64,000 nucleotides of DNA from Panagrolaimus kolymaensis (taxonomy: Eukaryota > Nematoda > Chromadorea > Rhabditida > Panagrolaimidae): positions 7,874,001-7,938,000 of the forward strand of contig JAJQJQ010000003.1 of the NCBI GenBank assembly GCA_028622995.1, read 5' to 3'. Within the stretch, counting starts at the first letter, position 1. The number at the start of each line of letters is the position of its first letter. The notes beneath the pieces are model-generated. The model did not search any database. It was not told where the DNA came from and saw only the letters and a program-made list of their open reading frames with translations. The position numbers and the translations under genes are program-made. Shown here one piece after another: positions 34,265 to 48,200 of the stretch.

Positions 34265-36202
34265 ATGAATTGCGCCGATTCATTTCCGCCATCGGCGAAC
34301 AATCATCCTCCAAATTTGTATTATCATGAAATGCATTCACCTTCGTCGCATTTACCAACTTTAATGACTCCCATTCATAATAATCATTCTGGTGGAGGCT
34401 ATATTCCAAATGGAGGCTTTACTTCGCCGGATCCTTGGTCGCCGCCACATTATGGTATTTCGGCATCTTCGATAGTTTCAAATGTGTATTCTTCCGCTTC
34501 AACTCCATCTTCATTTTGTTCCGTTGCTCAAACAAACACTATGCAACCGCAGCAATGTGGTGGTGGAGATTTACAACCGCCGCCGTTACCATCTCATAAT
34601 CATCTCATGCAACTTACATCTTCCCTTCAACAGCAACCAGATATTTCACAATTATATCCCAGTACTTCTACTTCCAATGCATGGACTTCATCGGAATCTA
34701 TTTATAATAATATTCAACAATCTTCTAATCCTCCTCCACCGCAACAACCTCAACAACAGCAGCGAGCGCCACCCAAAACTCGTCGATCCCGTGCAAATGC
34801 AAATAATGGAAATTCAGATGGTCAACCAGCTCACACATATAAATGGATGGAAGTTAAGCGAGCTATTGTAAAACCAACTCCAGGTAAGTTGTTTTAACTA
34901 CAAAGTTATTTTTTAAAATTATTTTTATCTCGTGGATTGGAAGCATCAATCAATTTTCATGGGAATAAGTGACACCTGTTTTTTAAGTAAAAATTTTTTG
35001 GAAGAAAATCTTGCCAAAAAAAATATTGGAAGGCAATATTTTTTAAAGGCTAACCTGCAATTTTCGATTTTTTTTATTTTATTTTTCCATTGACTTCTAA
35101 TAGAGAAATATCTTTTTAATCGGGGGTATCGTAAATCATTCAAAAAAAGGTGATGACCTCGAATAGCATTCTTCAACAAACTTTTTCACCTTATGCTCCT
35201 CTCTTTTTTTACTATGGCTTAATGGTTAATCACTTAATTATATTATTATTCGAGATTTGGGTTTATTTAAGTAATCGTAAATCCTTCACTTAAAAGGTTG
35301 CCCTCTTGCCTTCCCTGCCTGCCCATTATCTATTTTTCTTTCCATTTTCTTTTTTCGATTTGTCGTCGTCGTCGTATTCGTCAGGTGTATCTGTGTATAC
35401 GGTCAATTAAAAAAAAGAAAAGAAAGCAAATTATGCGCGCCTACCCCAAAAAAAAGTTTTTTTGTTGGTGATAGCGGCAGGCAATAGAAGAACCTTAACT
35501 AACTATTTAACTAACCAGTCACAAATATTTCAACAAAACTATTTGATGCATAAAAAAAATTACTTTCAAAAACAAGTTTGGAAGTTTTTTTATTTTATTT
35601 AAAATTTATTAATTTCATAAAAGTGAGAGAAAAAATTTTAGACAAAAAAGTTACATTTCAAATTTTTTAAAACATAAATCTTGGAAATGACATTTTCATA
35701 TTTTTTTTTAGTGCCCCGTCGAAAAGCAATTCAACCTACTCCAGATAGTAGTGGGACAAATCGAACAAATTTCACGAATCATCAATTAACCGAATTAGAA
35801 AAGGAATATCACACATGCAAATATTTGCCTCGAAATCGCAGAACCGAAATTGCTCAACAATTGGATCTTAATGAAACTCAAGTAAAAATTTGGTTTCAAA
35901 ATCGAAGAATGAAAGAAAAAAAGCGAAAGAAGGAGCAAGATTTTTTAATCAAAACTTTTGATGTTCCTCAACCTCAATCATCGTCGTCATCTAAAAGAGG
36001 GGCATCATCAGCAGCATCGACGATGACGACGCAGCAGTTATTATTACAAAATTGCAGTAATCCACCATCAATAAAATGGTCATCCAATGGTTCCACTGGA
36101 TCATTATCAGATGGAGGTGGAAGTTCCACGTGTTCACTAAGCACTCCAGAATCATCACCAAAATTGGGAGAAATTCTTTATCAAATAAGAGAGCAGCAGT
36201 AA
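34265..36202 (+). CDS. ceh-13: Labial/Hox1-type homeodomain transcription factor
   Basis: Exon 1 (34265-34883) and exon 2 (35712-36202) join to 369 aa. The N-terminal region is rich in Ser, Pro, Gln and Asn. TYKWMEVKR at residues about 191-199 is the labial-type hexapeptide that contacts Pbx/Exd/CEH-20. The homeodomain spans about residues 220-279, with [20 protein letters not shown] and [20 protein letters not shown]; Asn51 of the domain is N270. TNFTN and [16 protein letters not shown] are the labial/Hox1 signature. The 828-bp intron lies between hexapeptide and homeodomain, as in many Hox genes. It should act in anterior patterning in the nucleus. The TTTTTAGTTTAGTTATG context offers trans-splice acceptors just before the ATG. 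The C-terminal region is Ser-rich. Confidence 0.93.
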
Positions 36203-39200
36203 AAAAAACTATGTTAAATTTTCTTCTTTTTTTCTCTATTCACTTTTTTCTTTTCTTACCCAAAAAAGTTTTATCTTTTATCTTTTTTGATTGTTCAAAC
36301 AAATTTTATTTTTATTTTCTCTTCTTTCCATTTGCATCTCATCAAAACGGGATCCGCTGCTTTCAGGCGACCACCATTATATTCTTATATGTATTTGTCT
36401 ATTTTTTCTATTCTAATCTCCTACGCTTAGCTCAAACTTTTTTATTTGATTACTGTTTTTCTTAATTTTTACTTTGTCATTATTATTTCTATCAGGGTAC
36501 ATACATACAAACTATTATTACAAGCATTGTATTTATTCTTTGTTTTTTAATTTGCTTTAACAAAAGAATAATTAACTATTCAAAAATCTGGACCAGGTTT
36601 ATACAATCTAATGTTATTTTTTTTACTTTCGGTTTAGCGTTTTTGAACTCCTCTGAGCCATCAAAGTAGTTAGTCAGTTATTGCTGCTGCTTTTCTTTCA
36701 ATTATCCTTCCTCCTTCCTTTGTGGTTTTTGTGGGGAGGAAAAAACCGTCGATATTTTTCTTTCTTTCTCGATGGCTCTGTCGTTCGTGGCACCAAAATG
36801 AAGGAAAAAATGATTGATCACCTGAGCGGCAAAAGTTCAAAGCAAAAAAATCCATATTGCTTTTTTTACTTCTCTAAACAGATCTCACTCATCTTCCTTT
36901 CCACCCTTAAAAACTGATTTTAAAAGCAAGCAAGTCACACTTTTTTTCGTTTTATCTGTTTTAAGATATATACTAATTTACCATAATTTTTTTTATAATT
37001 AGTTAATTATTTCTTTGGGAAAGCAAATTAAGATACAGTAACAATTTATTTTTTGAAAATGAAAGAAAAAAAGAACAGATTACATTTATTTTTATTTTTA
37101 TTTTGTTATCATTTTTGTTTTTTTATTTTTTGACCTCAGTTATGCTTCATTCCTTTTATATAAATTTATAATTTTTGTAGTTTTTTGAATTTGAATGAAA
37201 CGAAAAAAAAAAAATACAGTAATTGTCAAACTGTTTTCATTTTTCTTTCCAATGGTATTCATCTCGTCGTCGATTGCGAACTTGGCTAATCCCCAAGCAA
37301 AAACAAGCAAGCTACAAAAAGAAAGAAAATACAATAAAATACTTCCAAAATTTTTAATAAACTTCAAAAAACTTTTTTTATGACATTTTTCATACGATAC
37401 TTCTCTTTTTTTCTTGACTTCCATCTCTCATTAATCTTAATTTAACTCAAAAATAAATTTTAACCGCTGTCATGTTTGCACACATTCAAATGATATATAT
37501 ATTTTTTTTGTCAGTGGTGGTGGTAGTTTTTAAAAGCTGCCAATTTCTGATATTTTTCCTTTCATTTTTGACTTTGACTTTGGTTGTTATTGCTTACTTC
37601 ATCTATTGATTTTATTCATAAAAAAAGATGCTTGTTTGTCAAACGACGACGACTACCACCGCAAAAGCAGCAGTAATTCATCATTTTCTTTTCATGTCCC
37701 AAAAAGTTTTTTCTTTCTTTTATTCTTCCTTCAAGCTCATCTTTTTTTAAAAATTTTGCTGTTGCTGAGTTTTTGGTTGTCGTTGTTGTCAAGGAAAAGC
37801 TTTGCCATTCTTTTTTTTTTTTGCATCTTTGTAGCCGTTGTCAGTTCGTTGTGTGTTGTGATATGAAAACGAGAAAGAGAGAGAGAGAGAGTAAGTATGT
37901 AAGTTTACTGTCTATATATTTTTGAGGAGGAAAGAAAAAAAGTGACATGAACATCAAAAAAATAAATTCTAAAATTCTTTTTCATTGACAAAAAATTGGA
38001 GAAAAACTGTAACACCATCTTTTTATTTTTTCGTTTCTTCGTTTTAAAAAGACTACTTTGTACTTTTTACTTTTTTGTTTGGAAAAATTTTCTTCCTTTT
38101 TTTATTTTTGATTTTTTTAATTTGCTCAAATAAAAAAAACTATTTGACTGTATTTTTTCTTCGTTGATAAATATAGGCTTGGCATTTTTTAATATTCTTT
38201 TGTAATTCAATGTGTAAGTCGATTCTTGCTGCCGGATTAAGACATTTCTATATCGCAAGCGCAAAGAGGCTTTGCCGATCTGTGTAAATACAACAATGCC
38301 AAAACATTAACATAAGTCCTTGGACTTGAGTGACCGATTAAAAAAAAGGAAAGAAAAATAATGGGTAAAACAATAAGAATAAGAAAAAAGGAATAATGTC
38401 ATCATGGGGCAAAGATTGTTTCTCAAAGAAATAATTAAAGAAAGGGAGAGAAACAAGGTTGACAACAACAGCATGAAGATTATTGCACCTCTCTTTAATT
38501 TGAAAAAAAAGACTATAATTAAAAAAAGGTATATCTTTCTTTTCTTTTTTTTATTCGTTACACCGATAATAAAAAATAGCGGCCACAATTTCTTTTTGCG
38601 GTGTATTAAACTCGTCCAATCCAGAATAAAAGCATCATTAAAAAAATAAGAAAATAATACCAGGTTCAATTCATTGGCAGCGGCAGCAGGCGCGAGTTGT
38701 TCGCGCGTATCTTGACAAAGGATTGACACAAATGAATGTGGATGATCAAAGATTTTAATACCGACGACGACCGCCACAAGATTGTAATTTTTATTTTTTA
38801 TTTTGTGACCAGAAGCAAGGACACCACCACTCGGTCTTTTTTTAATCAAAGGTGCTGTTTTCTTCTTTGTCTTGATCAAAGGTTTAATTAAAACAAAAAA
38901 TATTGTAAATCTTTTTATTGTTGTTTTTAAAAATTGAGCATTTTTTATGAAAAAAAAGTATGTATAAAGGAAAAACATTTTTTTTGCTTATTTGTTTTTT
39001 TGTTATTACAAAAATATTTTCTTTTTTACCAGTATTTGCACAAAATTATGGGACTACTCCACCAAACTGATTATTAAGTGGATCAGTTAAAAGAAAAAAA
39101 ATGACAAAAGCGACCTTTAAAATTACAAAGTTTAAACATCAAAAAAGAAAGAAAATATTCGCACTTTTATAAATGTTTTAAAAACAGTTATTATTTAATT

Positions 39201-39274
39201 CAAGTGAAGAAATTTTGAGAGCGGAAATAAGCTTGGGTGGCTTTGGATTTTTGTGGTACGGAATAATGTCATTT
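36203..39274. other. Non-coding DNA between Hox gene and channel gene
   Basis: Both genes end here (convergent 3' ends). AT-rich with long T runs. A 223-codon minus frame at 38307-38978 is Phe/Leu/Lys-rich and composition-driven; I see no gene. Confidence 0.5.
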
Positions 39275-42200
39275 TTATAATTCAGTTTTTCTAAAAAAAA
39301 TTATTTTTAGTATTCCCCGATTATTTTCTTGAGACTTACGTATCAGTTAATTCTCCTTCACTACTTTCATCTAAATCATATGCAGTTGAATCTTCATCTT
39401 TGGATGATAAAGTTGCAAGTGGAACTATTTCCCTTCCAGCTGGTGAAACTGATCGATGTCCTGTGAGAGCTTCTTTAAAGGATTCTCGCTTGGATCGAAG
39501 TGAAAGCGAAGGTCGAGCAATTTTATGATCTTTTTCTCTCACACTCGAAGAGCCAAGACGTCGATGGCTAAAGCTTCCAGCCGCGGATGAAAATCGTCGA
39601 TCTGCATTGGGTGAGGGTTCAGCAGAATTATGCTGCTCCAAAGTTTCTTCAGCTAATTGCTCTTCAACTTCTATTAAATCTTTTTCCAAATGTGCAAGAG
39701 TCTAAAGTAAATCAAATTAAATTATTTTAAAATAATTATTTTTTTAAACTAACCAATTCCCCCCGTTGCTCAGCATCAGTTTCTTCAATATCTGTGTCTG
39801 CTTTAAGTTCTTCTGTATCAGTTATACCTGCATTAGCTTCAGCTATTTCATCACGTTTATTACTTTCTTCCAAATGTTTCATCAAAACTGCAACTACAAC
39901 ATTGACAAGAACGAATTGAGATATTAAAACAAAAATAACGAAAAAGCAAGGAGCAAGGATGGGATCGACGCAACAATTTGTTTGGCAATGGTCTGATACA
40001 TCGCAATCATCTCGAAGGGCATCCTAAAAAGGAACATGTTTTATGTCAAATAAATAATTAGCTCAGATAATTTACCTTCATAATGCCATTCCAATTATCA
40101 CCAGTGGCGATTCGGAAAAGAGTTAAAAAAGCCATGCCAAAATTTTTAAAATGTGCATGTTCACCCAACCCATCGCAAGGATGATCTTCGGAACATTCAA
40201 GTTTTCCAAATAATTCCACTCCCAGAGCAGCAAAAATAAAGAATAACAAGAAAAATAAAGAGCCAAGATTTCCAACTTGAGGCAAAGCTTCAGCAACTGT
40301 ATCAAGTAAAGATCGAATACCTTTGGCCATTTTTAATAGTTTTAAAACTATAAAAATTTATTATTATTAATTTTTTTGTTTGCAAAAAAAAAAGAAGTTT
40401 TATAAATTTACCTCGAGCAATTCTAAGAACTCTCATAACTCTGATAATTGTAGGATTGATGGGTAATTCAAGAGCTTCAAATTCTTCAAAAATTATACCG
40501 GCAATGGAAAGAATAACAATAAACATATCCAATTGATTCCATCGTTCTTCAAAAAACCTTCCAAAACCAAGAGCAAAAAGTTTAAGTGAAGCTTCCAAGG
40601 TAAATACTGCAGTGAAAAAATAATTCAATGCTTTTAAAACATATTTTAAACCCTGGGGCATCATATAAAATTCCATAGCCATTGAAATAACATTTATTCC
40701 AATAACTGCTGCAATGGCGAGATCAAAATATTTGGATGTTACTATTCCATGCATTTTCAATCTGAATGGTCCATATTTTTCCCAATAAGGTTCATTGCGT
40801 TTTTCTTTTTTCTTTTTTTCTGCAATATATTCCTTTTCATAATCAGCATCTGCTCTTTTTAATTTTCGTTCTAGCCTCTTTAATCGAGCTTTTTCTTTCA
40901 TTTCAGCTTCGAGGGTTTCTTTACATTTATGGAAATTTTCAACCACAACTCCGACAAACATGTTTAAAACGAAGAATCCAACCAAAAGTAAAAATGAAAT
41001 AAAATAAATCATTCTCCATTCATTATAATTTTCAATTGGTTGCATATCGATTCCAACAGAGTCTATGCCTTGATACATGATTGAAACCCAACCATCTTTA
41101 CTTGATAAAACAAAAAGAGACATTAAAGCTTGGCCGAGATTATCAAAATTATATCGATGATTTATCCATCGATTCTTTTTATTTGCCAAACAATCAACTT
41201 TGCTTGTAACATTAGAAATATCTGGTCCGACACAATGATGCATCAACCCTTTAAAAAGTTGAACTCCAAGAATACCAAAAATAATGAAAAATGTGCAACA
41301 AATTAGAACAATATTTCCGATGGGTTTTAAACTGCTGATTAAAGTCATTACCACAAGTTTCACACCCGGTGCTCGATTAATAACTCGAAGAGGTCGAAGA
41401 GCTCGAAGCAATCGTAAAACTCGAATAACTCCAAATATTTTGGGTGAATCGCCGCTAACTAATAATTCAAAAGCAACGTTGATTAAACTAATAATAACTA
41501 AAAGTCCATCCAAAATATTCCAACCATCTTTGAAATATGCGCCTCTCCCAAATAAACATCCATTTGCAATAACTTTTAAAGTCATTTCGATGAAAAAAAT
41601 TAGAGTAAAAATATAGCCACTAATAGTTAAAAATAATCTTTCATAACTTCCTGGTGGAATTGATGGTCGTTCCATAGCTAATGTGACACAATTAATTCCA
41701 ATGAAAACGAGGATTGTATAATCAAACCATTTCTTTTGAGTAAAACGTAAACATTGAATTCGAAGGCGATTTTTTGGACTAAAAATAAAAAGTGAGCAAT
41801 CTTGACGAGAATAGAAACACGTTTGTCGTAGAATTCTACGGAATCGAGTATTTTTCCTTTCTTCAGCTCGCTTTTCTTCTTCCACCAAAGCTTGTTGCAA
41901 TTCTTGACTGGCTTTGACTAATTTATCCCGGGTATAAGCTTCGATCAAAGCTCTTCTTCCATGAATGGGACAATGTGGATTGAAGAGACTATGCAATCCG
42001 CCCCAGCTATTCATTCTTTGTCTAGTGACTTTATGTTCATTGATATCATCCATGAGTCGATGAGCACTGGGCAAAACTAGAGATGTGTGTCGATTGAGAC
42101 GAGAAACATATTTCTTTTTCTCTTTTTCATCATCTGAATCAGAATCTGAATTTTGATTATTTCCATATGGCAGAGATCTATTAAATCTCAATGGCCGATT

Positions 42201-45200
42201 AGTTGAGCCGGGTAGAAGGTTTGTCTCACATAAGGATGCTCGAGGTCGAAGATGTTCTTCACGCAAATGTGATGGACCAATACTTCGAGAAGTACTAACA
42301 TTGGGTGATTGTGACCCAGAAGCTATATTGTCTTCATGACTTCTCGAAGCATTAGAAATCCGCCTTTCAATTTGCATACGAGCTGTTGAAATATTATTTG
42401 CTCCACAAGTGCATTGAACTGAATTTACATTATTATGCATTAAATAAGTTGGAGATGTTGTTTTTGCAATCAACATTTCAAGTTCTTTTCTCCTTTCTTT
42501 TTCTTCTTGTTCCACTCTTTTTCTTGCTTCATCTTCAAGCAATCGACGTTCCTCATCTTTACTTTCCTGGAAGCCTTCAACCAAGATAGCAACCAAAAGA
42601 TTGAATAAAACATAATTTCCGAAGGTCATTAATGCTACAAAATATAAGGCTGCCCAAGGTGTGGTTTGTGCCATTCCATTAAATAAAACCATATTCCAAT
42701 CTTCTTGGGTAAGAATCTAAATATTGAAAAATTATTAAATTTCTCTAAGTATATATAAAAATAATAAAAAAAAACAATGAAACAAGACAACACCTGAAAA
42801 ACGGTTCCCACGGAGTTTTTGAGACTATCGAAATTGGTTCTATCGCATACACAAAGGCCTGGAGTTGCACGTTCGACGCAAGTACAAGGTATACCCGTAA
42901 TGACATGACTACAAAATGTTCCACCAAATAAATCCATTCCAAGGATGCTAAACAAAAAAATAAAATAAAATTACAAATTACAAAAACCAACACAAAAAAA
43001 ATTAACGTGCAACTAAGAAACAAAAAAGACAGATATAAAAAAATCAGGGAGCAATCCCACAGCAAACGCGAGTAATACTTACCTGAAATACGGTAATTAA
43101 AGCCCATAAAAGAGTGTCGAAATTTTTTCTTTCACATCGTTTTATTTCTCGCCCAAATGGATTTTCTTCAACTTTACAAAATTTACATCCAAATAAATTC
43201 ATTCCAAGGATGCTGAAAAAAAATAGAAAAGAGAAGTTTGAAATATGTATTAGATTTTGGGGGAAATTAGTGGAAAAGGTGTAAAAGAAAAATTAAGTCT
43301 ATCTAAGTTAATTAAATTGTGCTGATAGAATTTTTCGCTTACCTAAAAATGAAAATAAAAAGTACTAAAAGTCCAAAGAATACAGTAACATTATCCATAG
43401 TTTTAAGCATCACAACGAGTTGTTTTCGTAAAGCTGGCATAAATCTAACAAGTTTTAAAATACGTAATAAACGAAAAGTTCGAAGAACAGATAAGCCTCC
43501 TCGACCTTCTTGAAATAATTCCAGCACACTTAAAACTACGATGCCGCCATCGAATAAATTAAATCCATCAGATAAATAACCAAATATTCCATCAGCCAAA
43601 ACTTTCAATGCCATTTCAAATGTAAATAAAGCAGTGAAAAAATAATTACTATATTCCAAAATTGTTGTTAACCAATCAGGTTGTTGATGATATTCGATAC
43701 CCATACTCAAAGTATTTACCAATATTGCAACCAATATTCCTCGGGTGAAATGATCACAGACAACAAATTTTTTGATTTTATTTCGAAACCATGTCCATGG
43801 TGAAAAACATTGTTGAACGGGAGTTTTTATGGGTGTGGGTTGCTTTCGATGTGCATGGGGCTTATCCCATGATCCATCAGCAGACCATCGTCCACCATTA
43901 TCTTCATCATCCGCACTTCTTTCATCATCGCTATCATTGTCATTTTCTTCCCTCTCAATTTCCATGGGTTCCAATTCTCTTTTAACACTGCCATTCACTC
44001 TTTTAATGTGGGAAGCTCGACTATTTCTTCGATTTCTTGATTTTGAATTCCTCCTTCCAGTTTCGATAGCTTTTGCAGGTTCAAGCAATTCTCTTTTTCT
44101 GAATCGATTCCAACGTTTTATCAAATATCTTTTTCCTCTTCGAAATAAATGCCCTATCATTTTAACCAATGCAGCATAAACACTATCATTTCCACCATTT
44201 TTTGACGAAGTTGCTGCACCTTGTTCGCTACTCGTTAAAGAAGCACACGATTGCATTCGCTTCCTTTCTTGCCTAATTCTTTCAGTTTCACGCCGCTTAG
44301 TTTCAGCAAATTGAGTTGCAATAACAACAAGGCAAAGATTAATCATAAAAAATGCTCCAATAACAATTAATAAAACAAAATATATCCAATTCCAAAATGA
44401 ATGAGCATCTTGAGTATAATGCATAATATCTGTCCATCCTTCAAGTGAAATAACTAAGAAAATTGCAACCCATGCAAAACCAATATTATCAAATGATACA
44501 GAACCTTGAAAAGGATTTTTATGCATTACTCGACATTCATTATAATATATATTCCAATTTATACAACTACCATTATTCCCTATTTTATCATACTCTTCTA
44601 AAGTTAAATTGCATCTACAAAAAATAGGATTTGATAAGAGTCCAAAAAATTTTTGTGAGAAAGGCTTACTTAACACCATTTTGAGTATATGGTGGTAAAT
44701 CATGACATGTATGAATGCCAGACGCGTCTGGCTGTGAACATATATAATCTAATTGTGTATCTTCGGGAATGTAATATCTAAAAATCGAGAATGTTACTAA
44801 TTAATTAAAAGTTTTTAATATAACCAACCTTGTAAGTGAAATATCTGCAAAAGCAATTTCAGTTATATTTGCAGTAAAATTAGTTTTTGGAAGATTTATT
44901 ACGCATCGATTCCTAAAAATTTTATTTGAAATAATGGATTTCATAAATTAGTAAAAAAATAAAACCTTAACAATCCTGCCCATAATTGTACACCAACAAT
45001 ACCAAAAATAAAAAATACAAAAAAGCATAATAATAACACGTTTCCTAACATTGGCAAAGTATCTAATAATAAATTCACTAATATTCTCATCGATGGTATT
45101 CTATTTACTGCTCTCAATGGTCGTAATACCCGAATTGTACGAATTGCTGTTAAATTTATATTACCCAAGTATTCTTGTAATAGATATTCGGCAATACTAA

Positions 45201-48200
45201 AAATGTTTTAAAAAATTTAATAAATTTTTAATAAAAAATGTTTTACCCTGCCATAACAATAAAAAAATCTAATCTATTCCATGTATCTGATAAATATGTA
45301 GTATCCCCGTAAAAACCAAGTGCAGTAATTTTTATTACCTAAAAGAACTTTATTTTTATTTTTATCGTCTGCTTTTTTAGTAAAATTCGAAAATTTACCA
45401 TTTCAGCAGCAAAATAACCAAAAATTAAATGATCTATTAATGAAAGAATATTACATCGATATGTATGACAATCATCACCATCTTCACATGGTCTATACAT
45501 TCCAAGTGTAATACAATTAAGCAATATTACACCCATGGTTATTCGATCAAACCATTGATTTGTGACCATTTGTAATGCCCAAGTTCGGGGCCATTTATCT
45601 TGGGGCATAAAACCAAGAACCTTTTCGACATATCTAAAAAATACAACGATTATTTGTCCCTTTATTTATGCATGTGTATGTATTTTGAAATATTATTGGC
45701 TCAGCTAAGATTGTTAAAATTCATTTTTTGTTTTCCTCACTATTTTTATAACCATTAATTTATTCACTTGAGAATAAGTAATAATAAGAAAAAAAGAAAC
45801 TCGACTCTGAGTTTTTAGGCGCTATGGAAAAGCTCGTCTTCTCACGCCACCGTCGCTGTTGGTGGATAAAACCACATTTAAAGTTAAGATTTATTTTTGT
45901 TGCTTACCCTGGATATGGAAGATCATCCTCTTCATCGTTAAAAAAATCATCTTCATCATTCCATTCAACTTGGGAAGTTTTTGGTGGATTTTTACGTTGT
46001 TCCTTTTCAGCTTTATTTTCTTCATTTTTAGCTATATCTGCCCAAGGATGAAGTGGATCTTCAGTAACTGAATAGCGTTTTGATCGCTTTTCTTGTAATT
46101 GTATTTCGTTGTTAGATGGCATCGGATGAAATGCAACAACACCGCCGCTGCTGCTGCTGCCGATACCGGCGTTGCTGCTGCTTGCTGCTGCCGCGAAATC
46201 GTTGATCTATAAAAAAATAATAATCAATTAATTTAAACAAAAAAATGACAAATGATAAAAACAAAATAGAAAAAAAGAGAAATTTATAATGCAAAAAGCT
46301 GTTTAAAAAAAATGCTTGAAAAGAAGAAATAAAAAAAATGAAAGCAGCGGCAGCAGAATTGACTTATTTCGAACACAGGTTGGTTATGGTTAGATGAAGC
46401 CTTTTTATTTTTTATTTTTTTGAAAGCAACAAAAAAAGAGGGGCGCACACATGAGTGCAATTAATTTACGCCATTTGAATTTTGTTTTGTTTTTCCAAAT
46501 AAAAGCATAAAAAGAAAAGTGAAGAGAAGAGAAAGCATGATGGCAACTAAATAAGGAAGGTAAGGAGAAAAAAAGAAGATGTCAATAGGGAAAAAGTTAT
46601 GAACGTCAGAAGAAGAAAAATAACATAAAGTTTAATTTTAGTAATAAAAAAACATGTCTCAGAGCAGCTAACTTAAGGGAACTAAAACACATTAATAATT
46701 CCATCAAGAAGAAAAAAAGATTAAATGAAAAGTTAGTTATAATTTAATAATAAAATCTAATAAAATTTGAAAAGCGGAATAAAATATAGTTTGCGAAAAA
46801 AAAATTTACAAAAACATTTTTCTTTAAATAACTTCCAAAAAACGCTAATTTTAACCATTTTTTTACTGGTGACAGCAAAAAAAATAAAACACCACTAAAA
46901 AATGAACAAAACGCTTTTCTTTAATAATTTAAAGCTTTTATTGCAAAAAAGCAACTTTTTGCTTTTGTTTTTAAAATTTATTTTTGTTCAGCGCAAAAAA
47001 AATCATAAGCTTTGGAGTTTTGCCAAAAACAAAACAAAATGAGTTTGAAAGTTTTGGGTTCATTTTTGATCCATGAAAAAGTTAGCTGCAAATATTTTTT
47101 TCGATGGAGCCCTAATTGAATGGAAAACTTTTTTTAAAGCCAGGAAATGGTTGAACAAAAAAAGTCCAAAAAAAAGTATAAAAAATTTGGCGGGCGCGAG
47201 AAAAGATTTTGTCTTTGATGAAGCAAAAAAACCCATTTCAGTCTTTTTTGTGTTACCAGTCAGTCAGTTAGTCATCATGAAGAGTAAAAAACAAAATGAT
47301 AGGAGTTGTTGTTGCATTCATCCATTTATGGCATGCCAGCAACCAATTTGTTAGGAGTAGTAGACTTTTAAATGAATAAAAAAAATATAAACATAAATAC
47401 AAGAAGGAGGAAAAAGAGAGAGGGAAAAGTACTATTAAAAAAGAGATTTTTATTTAACTTCTTTTTTGAATATTGAAAAAAAACAGCTAGAAAAAAGAAA
47501 TCATTGAATAAATATGTGTCTTTATAAAATAATTTAAAGAAAAAAGAAGCAAATAATAAATGTTTGATTACTACTCCTACTTTTTTCTTTAAAACATGTG
47601 TGGTGGTGGTGGTTGTGTGAAAGAAGTGGGGAGGAAGATTTTAAGCAAGAAGCTTTAATAGACTCAACCACCAGAAAAGAAAATCCTCTTTTTTCTTTAT
47701 ATTTTTTTGTTTCATAGAAGAAAAAAAAACACTGCAAAAAAAAGAATTTAAAACACAAAGTGCCAAAAAAAATAAAATAAACTAGCAAGCAGCATATTGC
47801 TTGAGGCAATTTTGAAAGGCAAAAAATTAAAATATATTCGATGAGACAAAGTAAAGTTACTTTTCGTGAAATATAAAATAATAAGAAAAAATCAAAAATT
47901 TTTATAGCCTAAAAAATAAAACATACATATTTTTCGAGTCGGGAACATTTTTTTTTCATTACACGAGAGAAAAAAAGTGTCAAGTAAAAAAGCATACAAA
48001 AAACGGCAATAAAATCCAATAAGGAAAAAAATTAGTTTGCACCACTTATCTCTTTTTTTGGAAGAGAAAAAAACCCTTGCATCTCCAAAGTGCTATTACT
48101 TCTTCTTCTTAGAAGGAAAATGAAACCACCACCTCCAAAAAAAAAGAAATGAAAAAAAAATGAAAAAAAGCTAAATGTTTCTTTGAGTGACAAACAAAAA

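Noticed and set aside
34265..36202. Antennapedia- or Deformed-type Hox gene
   Set aside because: TYKWMEVKR and the [17 protein letters not shown] start of the homeodomain are labial-type.
38307..38978. 223-aa minus frame between Hox and channel genes
   Set aside because: Phe/Leu/Lys-rich peptide from poly-T/A tracts, no domain and no splice-linked neighbours.
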